A model generated the notes under the pieces. It searched no databases, was not told the DNA's origin, and was given only the letters and a program-made list of their open reading frames with translations. From the NCBI GenBank assembly GCA_965247505.1, contig OZ252020.1:3720001-3784000 (forward strand): 64,000 nt of DNA, in the 5' to 3' direction. The position numbers and the translations under genes were made by a program. Below are positions 34,914 to 44,953 of this stretch, piece by piece; within the stretch, counting starts at the first letter, position 1; every line of letters begins with the position of its first letter. This DNA is from CAIYRG01 sp965247505 (GTDB lineage Bacteria > Pseudomonadota > Alphaproteobacteria > Micropepsales > Micropepsaceae).

Positions 34914-35630
34914 TTAAGTGATGCGCCGCGCGAGAATACGCAGGCTCGGTTTCCATTCGTATTTTCTACTTAAGATTTCGATGCCGTAACCCGTGAGCAG
35001 GCGCCGAAGGCTGTTCAAATTGAAAAACGAGACATGTTCGGGCGGAATGACCTCTTTCCACGCTGAAAAGTCTTTCGGAACACGGAAGTGACCGGCATCC
35101 GGCGTGGTCAGCCAGAGAACGCCTCCGATTTTCATTAAGGAGCTGAGGGCGGCCATGAAGCTGTGTACTTCGGGCATGTGCTCTATCACTTCGCGGCACA
35201 ACACCGCGTCGAATTTTTCTCCTCCATTTTCAAATTCTTGCGCCGTTCCCGTGACGAACCTGTTTTCAGGGTAGAGCCTTTGCGCGATCTCTATAGCTTC
35301 GCCGCTCAAATCGATTCCCGATGATTGAAAGCCCAAACGCCGGGCTGCCTCGACACCAAATCCGGTATTGCAACCGATGTCGAGAAAGCTCTTGCCAGGC
35401 GCCTTGCGCAACACCGGGCGTAAAATGCGTTTTAGCTTTCGGATTTTTCTGTCGCCGTTGCGGATGTTCTTTTCGTTTATCCAATATTTGGCATAATAGG
35501 CATCGATGACTTCTTTTGAGGGCATTGGATGCACGAATCGCTGTGTACAGCTTCGGCACAGAACGAGTGGAAAGCCGTTCTTTTCCCCAAGACCTATGAA
35601 ATTATTCGCGCGGCATACGGGGCACGCCAT
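34914..35630 (-). CDS. Class I SAM-dependent methyltransferase with N-terminal zinc ribbon
   Basis: 238 residues. Four Cys near the N-terminus (Cys3, Cys6, Cys25, Cys28: CPVC...LCRSC) look like a small zinc ribbon. Then comes a Rossmann methyltransferase domain with motif I FLDIGCNTGFGVEAA, an acidic motif II (GIDLSGEAIEIA) and DAVLCREVIEHMPE. This architecture (Methyltransf_23 after a ribbon) is common among enzymes acting on sugars or lipids, but the substrate is not known. It lies 12 bases downstream of gltA on the same strand and may be co-transcribed with it. Confidence 0.8.
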   Translation of the reverse strand: MACPVCRANNFIGLGEKNGFPLVLCRSCTQRFVHPMPSKEVIDAYYAKYWINEKNIRNGDRKIRKLKRILRPVLRKAPGKSFLDIGCNTGFGVEAARRLGFQSSGIDLSGEAIEIAQRLYPENRFVTGTAQEFENGGEKFDAVLCREVIEHMPEVHSFMAALSSLMKIGGVLWLTTPDAGHFRVPKDFSAWKEVIPPEHVSFFNLNSLRRLLTGYGIEILSRKYEWKPSLRILARRIT

Positions 35631-35642
35631 GGGCGCCGATTC

Positions 35643-36956
35643 TCAGCGTTTCTCGATGGAAGTGTAATCCCGCGCGGTCGCGCCGGTGTAGAGTTGGCGT
35701 GGCCGGCCGATCTTTTGATCCGGGTCTTCCACCATCTCCTTCCATTGCGCGACCCAGCCAACCGTTCGCGCCACGGCGAACAGGGCCGTAAACATGGTGG
35801 TCGGAAACCCAAGCGCCGAAAGTGTGATACCCGAATAAAAATCAATATTGGGGTAAAGCTTTTTCTCGATGAAATACTCGTCTTGAAGTGCGATGCGTTC
35901 GAGCTCAAGCGCTGTCTTCAGGAGTGGGTTGTCGTGCATGTCAAGTTCTTCGAGCACGGCATAGGTTTGCTGTTGCATGACCGTCGCGCGCGGGTCGTAA
36001 TTCTTGTACACACGGTGACCAAAACCCATTAGGCGAAACGGGTCATTGCTGTCCTTTGCGCGCTTGACGTATTCTGGAACGCGGCTGATGTCGCCGATTT
36101 CCTTAAGCATATTGAGGGCCGCTTCATTGGCGCCACCATGCGCCGGCCCCCAGAGACAAGCAATTCCGGCGGCAATGCATGCAAACGGATTGGCGCCCGA
36201 TGAGCCGGCCAAGCGAACGGTCGAAGTGGATGCGTTCTGTTCGTGGTCGGCATGGAGCACAAAAATCGTGTCCAGCGCTTTGGCGAGAACTGGATTTACT
36301 TTGTACTCCACACACGGCACAGCAAAGCACATGTGCATGAAATTTTCTGTATAGCCAATGTCGTTGCGCGGATACACGAAGGGCTGGCCGATGGAATATT
36401 TGTACGCCATTGCGGCGATGGTCGGCGTCTTCGCAATCAATCTATGTGTAGCGATGATCCGCTGACGCGGGTCGGTGATGTCGGTGGAGTCGTGGTAAAA
36501 AGCGGAAAGTGCACCAGCGACGCCACACATGACCGCCATTGGATGGGCATCACGACGGAATCCCCGAAACAAAAAGGTGAGTTGTTCATGGACCATCGTA
36601 TGATTGGTGATGGTGTGTTCGAATTCATCCATCTGTTTGGCGTTCGGAAGATCGCCGTAGAGAAGGATGTAGCAGACCTCGAGGAAGTTCGAATTGCTTG
36701 CGAGCTGGTCGATGGGGTAGCCGCGATAGCGTAAAATGCCCTCATCGCCATCAATATAGGTGATGTCGCTCTCGCAGCTGCCGGTTGAAGTGAAGCCGGG
36801 ATCATAGGTGAACATTCCCGTTTTGGCGTAAAGCGAGCGAATACCGATAACATTCGGTCCTTCGCTACCGCCAAAAACCGGGAATTCTACCGATTTATTC
36901 CCGTAACTCAGCGTTGCCGCTCCGGCTAGCTTGGCTTGGCTCTCTTTTTTGTTCAT
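35643..36956 (-). CDS. gltA: Citrate synthase
   Basis: 437 residues, the length of the hexameric type II enzyme of Gram-negative bacteria. It condenses oxaloacetate and acetyl-CoA in the TCA cycle. Active-site segments: LHADHEQNASTSTVRLAG (His), CLWGPAHGGANEAAL (His), GFGHRVYKNYDPRA and LYPNIDFYSGI (Asp). GGAG lies upstream of the ATG. It shares its strand with gltX and the methyltransferase gene. Confidence 0.96.
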   Translation of the reverse strand: MNKKESQAKLAGAATLSYGNKSVEFPVFGGSEGPNVIGIRSLYAKTGMFTYDPGFTSTGSCESDITYIDGDEGILRYRGYPIDQLASNSNFLEVCYILLYGDLPNAKQMDEFEHTITNHTMVHEQLTFLFRGFRRDAHPMAVMCGVAGALSAFYHDSTDITDPRQRIIATHRLIAKTPTIAAMAYKYSIGQPFVYPRNDIGYTENFMHMCFAVPCVEYKVNPVLAKALDTIFVLHADHEQNASTSTVRLAGSSGANPFACIAAGIACLWGPAHGGANEAALNMLKEIGDISRVPEYVKRAKDSNDPFRLMGFGHRVYKNYDPRATVMQQQTYAVLEELDMHDNPLLKTALELERIALQDEYFIEKKLYPNIDFYSGITLSALGFPTTMFTALFAVARTVGWVAQWKEMVEDPDQKIGRPRQLYTGATARDYTSIEKR

Positions 36957-37070
36957 TTCGGAACTCCGTGATGACGGGCGCGGCCACCTAAGGCATTTTT
37001 CCTACTTATATACGCAGCGGAAATACCCCCGTCACCTCCTAAAAAGTGACAGTTTTATTGGGGAAAACTT

Positions 37071-38498
37071 CTATTCTGCTTGGGCACGGATGCGAATGAG
37101 GGCCTCCACAGGCCCCAGCACGGCAAGAACGTCAAATATGGGTGGAGAATTTGTTTTGCCGGTGAGCGCAGCTCTGAGAGGCTGAGCGACATCGCCCAAT
37201 TTTACCCCCTCGATGTCGACAAATTCTCGCACTTTCGTCTCTAGTGAAAGCAGGTCCCAATCGCTGGATCCGAGAGCTTCTGCGAGGCGTGAAAGCCGCG
37301 CGCGGGCATCGCTGTTGAGAAGTTTCGCTGCATTGACGTCCGGCGCCCTTGGACCGTCCGAAAACAAGAATTGAGCGTTCTCGGTGAGTTCCAAAAGGGT
37401 CTTAGCACGGGCTTTCAGCCCCGGCATTGCAGCGCTCAGCCTTTGCCGGACAATTTCTGAAATTTGAATCTCAGGCGTTTGCCGCTCCGCCGTCGCTATG
37501 ACTTCAAGCGTTAGGGCGGCACCGTCCATTTCGCGAATATAGTGACCGTTTAAATTTTCGAGTTTCTTGATATCAAAGCGCGCTGCGCTCTTGCCGATCG
37601 ATTCAAAATTGAACCATTCGATGGCTTTTTCTGTTGGGATGATTTCGTCGTCGCCATGGCTCCAGCCGAGGCGCAGCAAATAATTGCGCATTGCGTCCGG
37701 CAAATATCCCATGTCGCGATAGGCCTCGATAGCAAGCGCGCCATGTCGCTTTGAAAGTTTTGCTCCGTCCGGTCCGTGGATCAGCGGTACATGCGCGTAG
37801 CTTGGCTCGCGCCAGCCAAGCGCCTGAATGATTTGAAGCTGGCGCGCCGCATTGTTCAGATGGTCGTCACCGCGAACAATATGCGTCACACCCATATCAA
37901 AATCATCGACCACCACCGCAAGCATATAGGTCGGGCTGCCATCGCTTCGCAGCAATATCATGTCGTCGAGATTCTCGTTCGCAAAGGTAACATTACCTTG
38001 GACGCGATCATGTACGATGGTCTCGCCGCTCTGCGGTACTTTGAGCCGGATCACGAATGGCACGTTATCGGGCGCATCGCCGGGGTCGCGGTCCCGCCAA
38101 CGCCCGTCATAACACACGGGTTTGCCCTCGGCGCGAAGCTTGGCCCGCATCTCGTTTAGCTCTTCCGCTGTTGCATAACAGCGATAGGCGAGGCCCTTAG
38201 CTAGCAATTCCTCGGCGATCTCACGGTGGCGTTCGGCGCGCATATGTTGGAAAATCGGCTCGTCGTCCCAGTCGAGGCCCAGCCAGGTAAGCCCGTTCAG
38301 AATAGCGTCGATCGCCTCGGGCGTAGAGCGTCTGCGGTCGGTATCTTCAATCCGCAAGCGAAATACACCGCCGCTATGTCGGGCATAGAGCCAGTTGAAC
38401 AAAGCCGTGCGCGCCCCGCCAATGTGAAGAAAGCCGGTAGGCGAGGGGGCAAATCGAAGGACCGTAGGATTGTCTTGCATTTGGCTGCTTTTTGACAT
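37071..38498 (-). CDS. gltX: Glutamyl-tRNA synthetase
   Basis: 475 residues from ATG 38498; the open frame continues upstream, but the class I start motif fits this start. FAPSPTGFLHIGGARTALF carries the HIGH-type motif (HIGG) near residue 25. KMSKS is KLSKR in DGAKLSKRHGA. ENLDDMILLRSDGSPTYMLA and VDDFDMGVTHIVRGDDHLNN are typical of GluRS. It charges tRNA-Glu. Alphaproteobacteria often keep two copies, and this is the one next to gltA and comEC. It is divergent from comEC. Confidence 0.94.
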   Translation of the reverse strand: MSKSSQMQDNPTVLRFAPSPTGFLHIGGARTALFNWLYARHSGGVFRLRIEDTDRRRSTPEAIDAILNGLTWLGLDWDDEPIFQHMRAERHREIAEELLAKGLAYRCYATAEELNEMRAKLRAEGKPVCYDGRWRDRDPGDAPDNVPFVIRLKVPQSGETIVHDRVQGNVTFANENLDDMILLRSDGSPTYMLAVVVDDFDMGVTHIVRGDDHLNNAARQLQIIQALGWREPSYAHVPLIHGPDGAKLSKRHGALAIEAYRDMGYLPDAMRNYLLRLGWSHGDDEIIPTEKAIEWFNFESIGKSAARFDIKKLENLNGHYIREMDGAALTLEVIATAERQTPEIQISEIVRQRLSAAMPGLKARAKTLLELTENAQFLFSDGPRAPDVNAAKLLNSDARARLSRLAEALGSSDWDLLSLETKVREFVDIEGVKLGDVAQPLRAALTGKTNSPPIFDVLAVLGPVEALIRIRAQAE

Positions 38499-40695
38499 GA
38501 TCGCTTGGTAATCGGGCTGGGAGGCTTCTAGCAAAGGCAACCCCCTGCGAATAGGTCTAACACCCTTTGCGCGAAGCACGGTGCTACGCTTTTCTGCGCC
38601 CGCGACAGCTATTCGGCACGCGCTTGCCGGCGGGGTGCGCACGGGCATGCCAGGTTTCGGTTTGGTTTCAGCGCTGGGCCATATCATTGAATCCAACATC
38701 ATCGCTGAGCGCGACCGCTGGTTTCCTTGGACCGTCGTTGCCTTCGTAAGCGGGTGTCTAGTCTATTTCGCGCTTAAAACAGAACCGTCCATTACCTTCG
38801 CCGGATTGGTCGCGTGCTTGGGCGTAGTCGTTGCGCGTAGCGCGATGGTTTCGGACACGCTCGGAAAACGCCTCCTTTGCACACTTATTGCGGCGTCCTG
38901 CATTGGGTTTTCCACCGCAAAGTTACGAACCGAATTGGTCGACGCGCCGATCATTGCGTCCGATATAGGCCCTATCAGGCTTGAAGGTAGAATCGAATCG
39001 GTCTTCATCCAAGATGATACTCACGCGCGTATTTTGCTCGCGCCCTCAAAAATAGGGCGGGAGGGCGTGCCCATTCCGCGCTGCGTACGACTGACATTGC
39101 GAGGGGAGCGCGCTGTTGGTGCGGTCGCGCCGGGGATGCAGGTCTCTCTTCTCGCACTATTGCGACCGCCGCCCGAGCCGGGCTCGCCCAGAGGATATGA
39201 TTTTGCCCGTTGGGCTTTTTTTCGCGGATTGGCGGCGTTGGCTTCGTATTGGGTGCGCCCGAGCAGCTTGAAGGCGATTGGACACCGAGCTGGCGGCAGC
39301 GTTTTGGTGCGACGATTGAGCGTTTAAGGCGAACGATAAGCAGCCGCGTTCAAAATGCGCTTGACGGTTCGGAAGGCGCCATTTCCGCTGCGCTTATTAC
39401 CGGAGAACGCGCGGCCATTCCGGAGGCCGACAACAATGCCTATCGGGATTCCGGCCTCTATCACGTGCTTTCCATTTCCGGCGTGCACATGGCTTTGGCG
39501 GGACTTGGAATTTTTTGGATTGTTCGGGCGCTCCTCGCGTTGTCGCCCAGACTTGCGCTCAACTATCCGATCAAGAAATGGGCAGCGCTCACCGCCGTTC
39601 TCGGCGCAACATTCTATGTTTTTATTTCTGGTGCGAGCGCGCCGGCGGTTCGCTCCTATCTAATGCTTGTCGTGATGTTGGTTGGCGTGCTCGCCGATCG
39701 ACCTGCCCTCAGTATGCGATCAGTGGCGATCTCCGCTATGCTCCTTCTCGGCTTTGAGCCGGAGGGGGTAATCGAGCCAAGTTTTCAGATGTCCTTCTCC
39801 GCGATTGTGGGACTGATTGCGCTGGCGGAGTGGCAAAGAGCAGCTCCGATCAGCGGCCAGTTTTCCCAAACAAATACTGGCGGCGTTTTCCGCTGGCTGC
39901 GTCGCTATGTTTTTGGTCTCATACTCGCAAGCCTTGTTGCGGGTTTGGCCACCGCACCCTTTGCGATTTATCACTTCGATCGTGCACCCGGCTATTCGCT
40001 TCTCGCGAACCTTCTCGCCAGCCCGGTTGTTGGTACGATCATCATGCCGGCCGCGTGCCTTTCGGTGGCGCTCATGCCCTTCGGTCTCGAATATTGGCCT
40101 TTGCAAGCAATGGGGTGGGGCGTTGGAATCATGACCGATATCGCGCACTGGGTGGCGGGTTTGCCGGGAGCGGTCAATCTCGTTGCGTCAAAATCGGAAT
40201 TTGTTCTTCTTCTTATAGTCGCTGGGGGCTTGTGGGTGGGCCTCTGGCGTCGGCCCTGGCGTTGGTGGGGCGTGGTAGGCATCTTGATTGGGTTTGCCCT
40301 GGCAATCGTAGAAAGACCGCCGGATATTCTTATCTCGCGTGATGCGAACGCGGACGCGGTTCGCGGTGTGGACGGCAATTTCGTATTAATTGGCAGCTCT
40401 GATCAGTACACCGCAGAGCAATGGCTTTTACGGGACGGGGACGCGCGCGCGGCAGAGGAGGCAGGCATAGGTGCGACATGCGACGAATGGGGATACGTCG
40501 TTCAGGATGAGGACGGAAACCTCGTCGCGCTTGCGCTTCGCGCAGGCTCACTCGTCGATGATTGTGCACGGGCCGAGATCGTGATTAGCGCGGTGCCGAT
40601 CCGGCGCAATTGCGCTGGACCGATCTATATTGTCTGGACCGTGCTGACGAAAGTGGAGACGTCCTGCGATAGGATTTTTATCGCAGGAGGTGCAA

Positions 40696-40992
40696 ATGTC
40701 GAAGCAGAATGGGAACAAGGGCCGGCGGTTTGATCGGGCCTTCAAGGAAGAAGCCGTCCGTCTTTTACAGACGAGCGGGCGCAGGCAGCGGCAGATAGCA
40801 GGAGATCTTGGGATCAGCGTCAGCGCGCTCGGCCGCTGGGTCGCAGAATTGCGTGAGGAGGATTTGCTTTCCGGTCCGCATGAGGATGCAGCGAAGGAGA
40901 TTACCCGCCTACGCCGAGAGCGTGATCTGGCCCGTCAGGAACGTGATCTCCTAAAAAAAGCGCTGGCCTTCTTTGCCAGGGAAAGTCGATGA
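40696..40992 (+). CDS. ISa orfA (copy 2)
   Basis: 98 residues, intact. Same HTH protein as in copy 1, with the A7-G frameshift site near its 3' end. Confidence 0.88.
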   Translation: MSKQNGNKGRRFDRAFKEEAVRLLQTSGRRQRQIAGDLGISVSALGRWVAELREEDLLSGPHEDAAKEITRLRRERDLARQERDLLKKALAFFARESR

Positions 40993-41861
40993 GGTTCCGG
41001 TTCATCGACGCGGAGAGGGCCGGGTTGGCGATGCCGATATTCCGCCTGTGCAGACTGCTGCAGGTCAGCGTCTCAGGCTTCTACGCTTGGCGCAATCGCG
41101 GCCCAAGCCAGCGACAGCTCGATGACATGGTTCTACTCGCCCATGTCCGGGCAGCCTTTCGGCGCAGCCGCGAGAGCTACGGTGCAGAGCGGGTCCATCA
41201 CGAGCTTGCCGAGAATGGGATCGAGGTTGGACGCCATAGGGTGGCTCGGCTGATGCGGGGAAATGGGTTGTCTCCAAAACGGAAACAGAAGTTCAAAAAG
41301 ACGACGGACAGCCAGCACAACAAGGCCGTCGCATCGAACCTTCTCGACCAGAACTTCTCCGCCGAGGCACCCAACGAGAAATGGGCTGCTGACATCAGCT
41401 ATATCTGGACGGCACAGGGCTGGCTGTACCTGGCCGTCATGCTCGACCTCTACTCCCGGCGCGTCATCGGCTGGGCCGTGGGCGCTCGCATGACCAGCGA
41501 CCTGCCGCTCAGGGCGCTTAACCGTGCTATCGGGCTGCGCCAACCTGGCGCCGGTGTGATCCACCATAGCGATCGGGGAAGCCAGTACTGCTCAGACGCA
41601 TACCAGGCGCGCCTCGGTGAACTCGGTTTCCTCGCCTCAATGAGCGGTAAGGGAAATTGCTATGATAACGCCGTCGTCGAGACCTTCTTCCAAACCATCA
41701 AGTCAGAACTGATCTGGAGGACTGTGTTCATGTCAAGAAGCCAAGCTGAAACTGCCATAGCCGGATACATCGACGGGTTCTATAATCCAGTCCGTCGGCA
41801 CTCGACGCTGGACTTCACAAGCCCCGTCAAATTCGAGGCAGAAGCAATGCAAACGGTGTAG
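40989..41861 (+). CDS. ISa orfB (copy 2), DDE transposase
   Basis: 290 residues with Asp135, Asp195 and Glu231. The normal SDRGSQY motif is present, and VVETFFQTIKSEL has Gln where the other copies have Lys. It overlaps orfA by 4 bases in the -1 frame. Confidence 0.9.
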   Translation: MRFRFIDAERAGLAMPIFRLCRLLQVSVSGFYAWRNRGPSQRQLDDMVLLAHVRAAFRRSRESYGAERVHHELAENGIEVGRHRVARLMRGNGLSPKRKQKFKKTTDSQHNKAVASNLLDQNFSAEAPNEKWAADISYIWTAQGWLYLAVMLDLYSRRVIGWAVGARMTSDLPLRALNRAIGLRQPGAGVIHHSDRGSQYCSDAYQARLGELGFLASMSGKGNCYDNAVVETFFQTIKSELIWRTVFMSRSQAETAIAGYIDGFYNPVRRHSTLDFTSPVKFEAEAMQTV

Positions 41862-42166
41862 GGCGCCTCCACTTTTCCTGGATGGGTCCAGTCGATCTCT
41901 TCGATGTCCTCAATGATGGCGCCACGGCCCTCTATGTGACGGATAATGGGATTACGAGGGTTACGACTGCGGAAAGGCGCGGAGAGCGCCCTTGGTCGCT
42001 ACCGGGCCAATAAGACAACACTCTGATATTATTGATGTATTTATCGTTTCAGCCCATCGTCAGCTTGTTGAGGCATATCAAAGCTGTCAAAAGAAACACT
42101 GTCATCATTTGCTGGAATTGCTGCGGCAGCGACTTTTGACCGCGGATGGAGCAGACGAGGAAAACG

Positions 42167-42478
42167 ATGAAACGGACAATTATTTTAGGAATGCTTCTCG
42201 CCGTTGGGGCGGCAAGCCCCGCAATGGCGCACGCGCCAATACTCGATTGTTATGTCGATGGTGACGAAGTCACCTGCGAGGCGGGATATACCGACGGCGC
42301 CTCCGCCGCCGAGCAGGTCATTCGGGTGCGCGATGAAGCCCACCGGCTTCTATTCGAGGCGCGCTTTGATACGGACGGCTCCTACAGCTTCGCACCACCC
42401 GATGCCGACGAGTATCATGTACAATTCGAAGGTGACCAGTTTCACTCGGTTATTCTCTACAGCACCGACATCGAGTAG
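42167..42478 (+). CDS. Small secreted protein of the metal-uptake cluster
   Basis: 103 residues from ATG 42167 behind GACGAGGA. Signal peptide with cleavage after Ala21 (PAMA-HAP). The mature protein begins HAPILDCYVDGDEVTCEAGY, with two Cys that could form a disulfide, and is acidic with an Ig-like, beta-rich look. I do not know the family by name. Its place, 90 bases before a DUF4198 gene and ahead of a zinc-type ABC transporter, suggests a periplasmic metal-related role (inference). Confidence 0.7.
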   Translation: MKRTIILGMLLAVGAASPAMAHAPILDCYVDGDEVTCEAGYTDGASAAEQVIRVRDEAHRLLFEARFDTDGSYSFAPPDADEYHVQFEGDQFHSVILYSTDIE

Positions 42479-42568
42479 AAATTGTCTGAAGAAATAAGAG
42501 GGTATCGCTTTGCCCGTCGAGACGCCGGGTATGGCAGGCCCCAAATAGAATCGGGAAGGGCTAAATTG

Positions 42569-43402
42569 ATGTTGCGAAGTTTAAGTTTCGCTACAGCAGG
42601 GTTGGCGCTCGTTGCCTTCGCGGCTCCGGCGCTCGCACATTTTCAAATGCTCTATGTCGAGGAGAGCGCGCGGGTGCGCGGCGGCACGGCGGAGATTGCG
42701 CTCATCTTCACGCATCCCTTTGCGGCTGGTCCGACAATGGAGATGGGCGCGCCGGAGGCATTTTATATGATTGCCCAGCGGGGCGATGACGGCGAGGCGG
42801 TGCGGACGGATTTGGATGAATATCTGACGCCCGTCACCTGGCAGGGCGAAGGCAACGCCGCTGCCGCTTACCAAGCGCAGCTTCCCAACAATGCCGTGCG
42901 TTCGCTCGGGGACTATGTATTTGTGCTTGAGCCTTCGCCTTATTACGAAGCGGGCGAAGACAAATACATTCAGCAATATACCAAGATGGTCATGAATGTC
43001 GGTGGCGTTCCAGGCAATTGGGCCGACACCATCGGCTTGCCGGCCGAGATCATGGCGCTCGATAAGCCATATGCGAATTGGACGGGTGGTGTATTTCGCG
43101 GCGTGGTTCTATCGGAGGGCGAGCCGGTCCCATTTGCCGAGATCGAAATTGAATATGTGAACCGGGAACCGGATTTGGAAAACCATCGCTTCGGCGACGA
43201 AGCCGCCGTCGAGGCGCCGCATCCATCCCTAGAGACGATGAGTATCAAAGCCGATGCCAATGGCAATTTCACCATAGGTTTGCCGCGCGCGGGCTGGTGG
43301 GGAATTTGCGCCCTGGAAATCGGTCCGGTCACCGAGCATGAAGGCAAGCCCTTGTCGCAAGATGCGGTGTTATGGGTCCAGGTTCGGGATATGCCGCAAT
43401 GA
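42569..43402 (+). CDS. DUF4198 periplasmic protein
   Basis: 277 residues from ATG 42569 behind GGGAAGGG. Signal peptide with cleavage after Ala23 (PALA-HFQ). The mature N-terminus HFQMLYVEESARVRGGTAEI and the segments LEPSPYYEAGEDKYIQQYTK and VVLSEGEPVPFAEIEIEYVN are typical of DUF4198, a family often found with nickel, cobalt or zinc uptake genes. The N-terminal His could be a metal ligand. It is likely co-transcribed with the downstream transporter genes. Confidence 0.82.
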   Translation: MLRSLSFATAGLALVAFAAPALAHFQMLYVEESARVRGGTAEIALIFTHPFAAGPTMEMGAPEAFYMIAQRGDDGEAVRTDLDEYLTPVTWQGEGNAAAAYQAQLPNNAVRSLGDYVFVLEPSPYYEAGEDKYIQQYTKMVMNVGGVPGNWADTIGLPAEIMALDKPYANWTGGVFRGVVLSEGEPVPFAEIEIEYVNREPDLENHRFGDEAAVEAPHPSLETMSIKADANGNFTIGLPRAGWWGICALEIGPVTEHEGKPLSQDAVLWVQVRDMPQ

Positions 43403-43428
43403 GACAAAGTCGAAGGCAAGGTTTTTAG

Positions 43429-44043
43429 ATGAGTGATGCACTTGTCATTTCGCCTCAGAATGGGCGCATAGAATCCGCTGTCGTGGCGGTTGCTTTTTGC
43501 GCGGTGGTTGCTGTCACCGTCCTTTACGCGGCTACGCGGCCGGTCGAGCCGGCGCCGCCTCCGCTACTTGAATGGCAGGTCAGCTCATTTTCGGATCTAA
43601 CCGCTGAGGACCAAGCGGTCCATACAGCCCTGTTCTCGGCGATTGGAGAGATAGACTGGTTTTATTACAGGCTTCGCACCTGGCCCGATATTCCCGCGCT
43701 GGAAGAGGAGTATCTTCCACCGTTCTATAAGGACGCATTTTGGGAGACGAACGGCTCGCTTCAGTGGAGCATGGGCCGGCCGTTAAACAACGATCAGGGC
43801 GCAACCTATTACCATGGTTCCGGCGCTACTGTGCCCGGACAAAATTCCTATCTCTTGTTGATGGGGCACATTCATGCGGGAATGCTGTACTCGAACCAGA
43901 ACACGATTTGGGTGAATGACGATCCCAACGCACCCTATCCGGAAATCGTGAGGCGCGATTCATTAATCCGCGCCGGTTGGAAGCAGGTCATTACCTATAG
44001 TGGCGCCGACGAACTTGAGCGCCTTAGAGGGGCGGGCTCATAA
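43429..44043 (+). CDS. Membrane-anchored protein of the metal-uptake cluster
   Basis: 204 residues. One N-terminal transmembrane helix (about 17-36: SAVVAVAFCAVVAVTVLYAA), then a periplasmic domain with GHIHAGMLYSNQNTIWVND and WDIPALEEEYLPPFYKDAFW-like segments (TWPDIPALEEEYLPPFYK). Its HIH motif might bind metal. It may belong to DUF6162, which I recall near zinc ABC transporters, but I cannot check that. It ends one base before the next gene's start codon. Confidence 0.65.
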   Translation: MSDALVISPQNGRIESAVVAVAFCAVVAVTVLYAATRPVEPAPPPLLEWQVSSFSDLTAEDQAVHTALFSAIGEIDWFYYRLRTWPDIPALEEEYLPPFYKDAFWETNGSLQWSMGRPLNNDQGATYYHGSGATVPGQNSYLLLMGHIHAGMLYSNQNTIWVNDDPNAPYPEIVRRDSLIRAGWKQVITYSGADELERLRGAGS

Positions 44044-44044
44044 A

Positions 44045-44950
44045 ATGCGTATACGGATTATTTTGACGTCCCTCTTGTTTGCCGTGCTCGCTGGCGTTGC
44101 GCATGCCGCCGATGCAGAGGGCGGGCTCAAAGTGGGCATTACGCTTCACCCCTATTACAGCTTTGTCACAAATATCGTGGGCGAGCGTGCGGAGGTGATT
44201 CCGCTGATCAACTCTGAGTCCAATCCGCATGGCTATTCTCCGCAGCCGGACGATATGCGCCGCGCAACCGAAATGGACGTCATGGTTGTAAACGGTATTG
44301 GGCACGATGAATGGGCGTTCGAAATTATTGAGGCGGCCGGGCGCAAAGATAATCTACCGCTAATCTATGCAAATAATTCCGTTGCGTTGCTGCCCGTCTC
44401 TGGCGATCAGGAACTTGTCGTCAACGCGCACACTTTCGTTTCGATTACCTCTGCCGTGCAGCAAGTCTATGAGATCGCTCGTGGCTTGGGTGAGCTTGAT
44501 TCCGACAACGCGCTTTTCTAGCGCGAGAACGCGCAGGCCTATGGTGCGCGGCTGCGCCGCTTGCGCGCCAACTACATGACGCAATTTTCCGAACTCGACA
44601 CCTCATCCTTTAATAGCGCGACCATGCACGGCGCCTATGATTATATGATGCAAGAATTTGGCTTAAGTATTGCAGCCGTTATTGAGCCGCGTCACGGCGC
44701 AAACCCGACCGCGCGGCAGCTTGCTCGGACCATTGACGACATCAAAGCTGCGAATGTGAATGTATTGTTCGCCGAAGCCTATTTCAGCAGCAGGTTGGCG
44801 GATACGATTCAAGATGCAACGGGCGTCCAAGTATTTTCCTTCTCGCACATCGATGCGGGGCCTTACACGCCGGCGCGTTTTGAAGAAGAGATGCAGGCCA
44901 ATTTGGACACTTTGGCCGAGGCAATCGCATCTACAGTCGCGGCGGATTAG
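44045..44950 (+). pseudogene. ZnuA-like metal-binding protein with an in-frame TAG
   Basis: Signal peptide (GVAHA-AD), then a cluster A-I binding-protein fold: VGITLHPYYSFVTNIVG, SNPHGYSPQPDDMRRA, VNGIGHDEWAF. The frame meets TAG at 44519-44521, after 158 codons, in GELDSDNALF*RENAQAYGARL. It then continues without a shift to 44950 with IEPRHGANPTARQL and VLFAEAYFSSRLADTIQ. A single change from TAC (Tyr) would explain it. The truncated product would lack the whole second lobe. The normal NPHxW segment is replaced by VNAHTFVSITSA, so the protein was already divergent. A second binding protein lies at 46548. Confidence 0.85.
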
Positions 44951-44953
44951 ACA

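Larger units (their letters stand above)
40635..41890 (+). mobile_element. ISa copy 2, 1256 bases, inserted in comEC
   Basis: Full-length element with the same ends as copy 1 (left end TGGACCGTG, one base different). The 3-base target duplication GTC lies at 40632-40634 and 41891-41893. Both genes are intact, so it is a candidate active copy, apart from a Lys235-to-Gln change in orfB next to the catalytic Glu. Confidence 0.95.
38581..42013 (+). pseudogene. comEC: comEC, broken by a frameshift and by ISa copy 2
   Basis: The DNA-uptake channel protein is split. Frame 1 (GTG 38581 onward) holds the N-terminal DUF4131-like domain to YDFARWAFFRG near 39225. The protein then continues one base back, in the -1 frame, as IGGVGFVLGAPEQL through the Competence domain (DSGLYHVLSISGVHMALAG, YVFISGASAPAVRSYLM). 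The shift coincides with a T7 run at 39216-39222. ISa copy 2 (40635-41890) then cuts the C-terminal part. Host sequence resumes at 41891 as VDLFDVLNDGATALYVTDNG and stops at TAA 42011-42013. The duplicated GTC keeps the original frame across the insertion. With both lesions a working channel is unlikely unless slippage at the T7 corrects the first. Confidence 0.88.

Noticed and set aside
42014..42166. Possible Zur-type operator before the metal cluster
   Set aside because: AT-rich, but no symmetric TATAAC-like core found.
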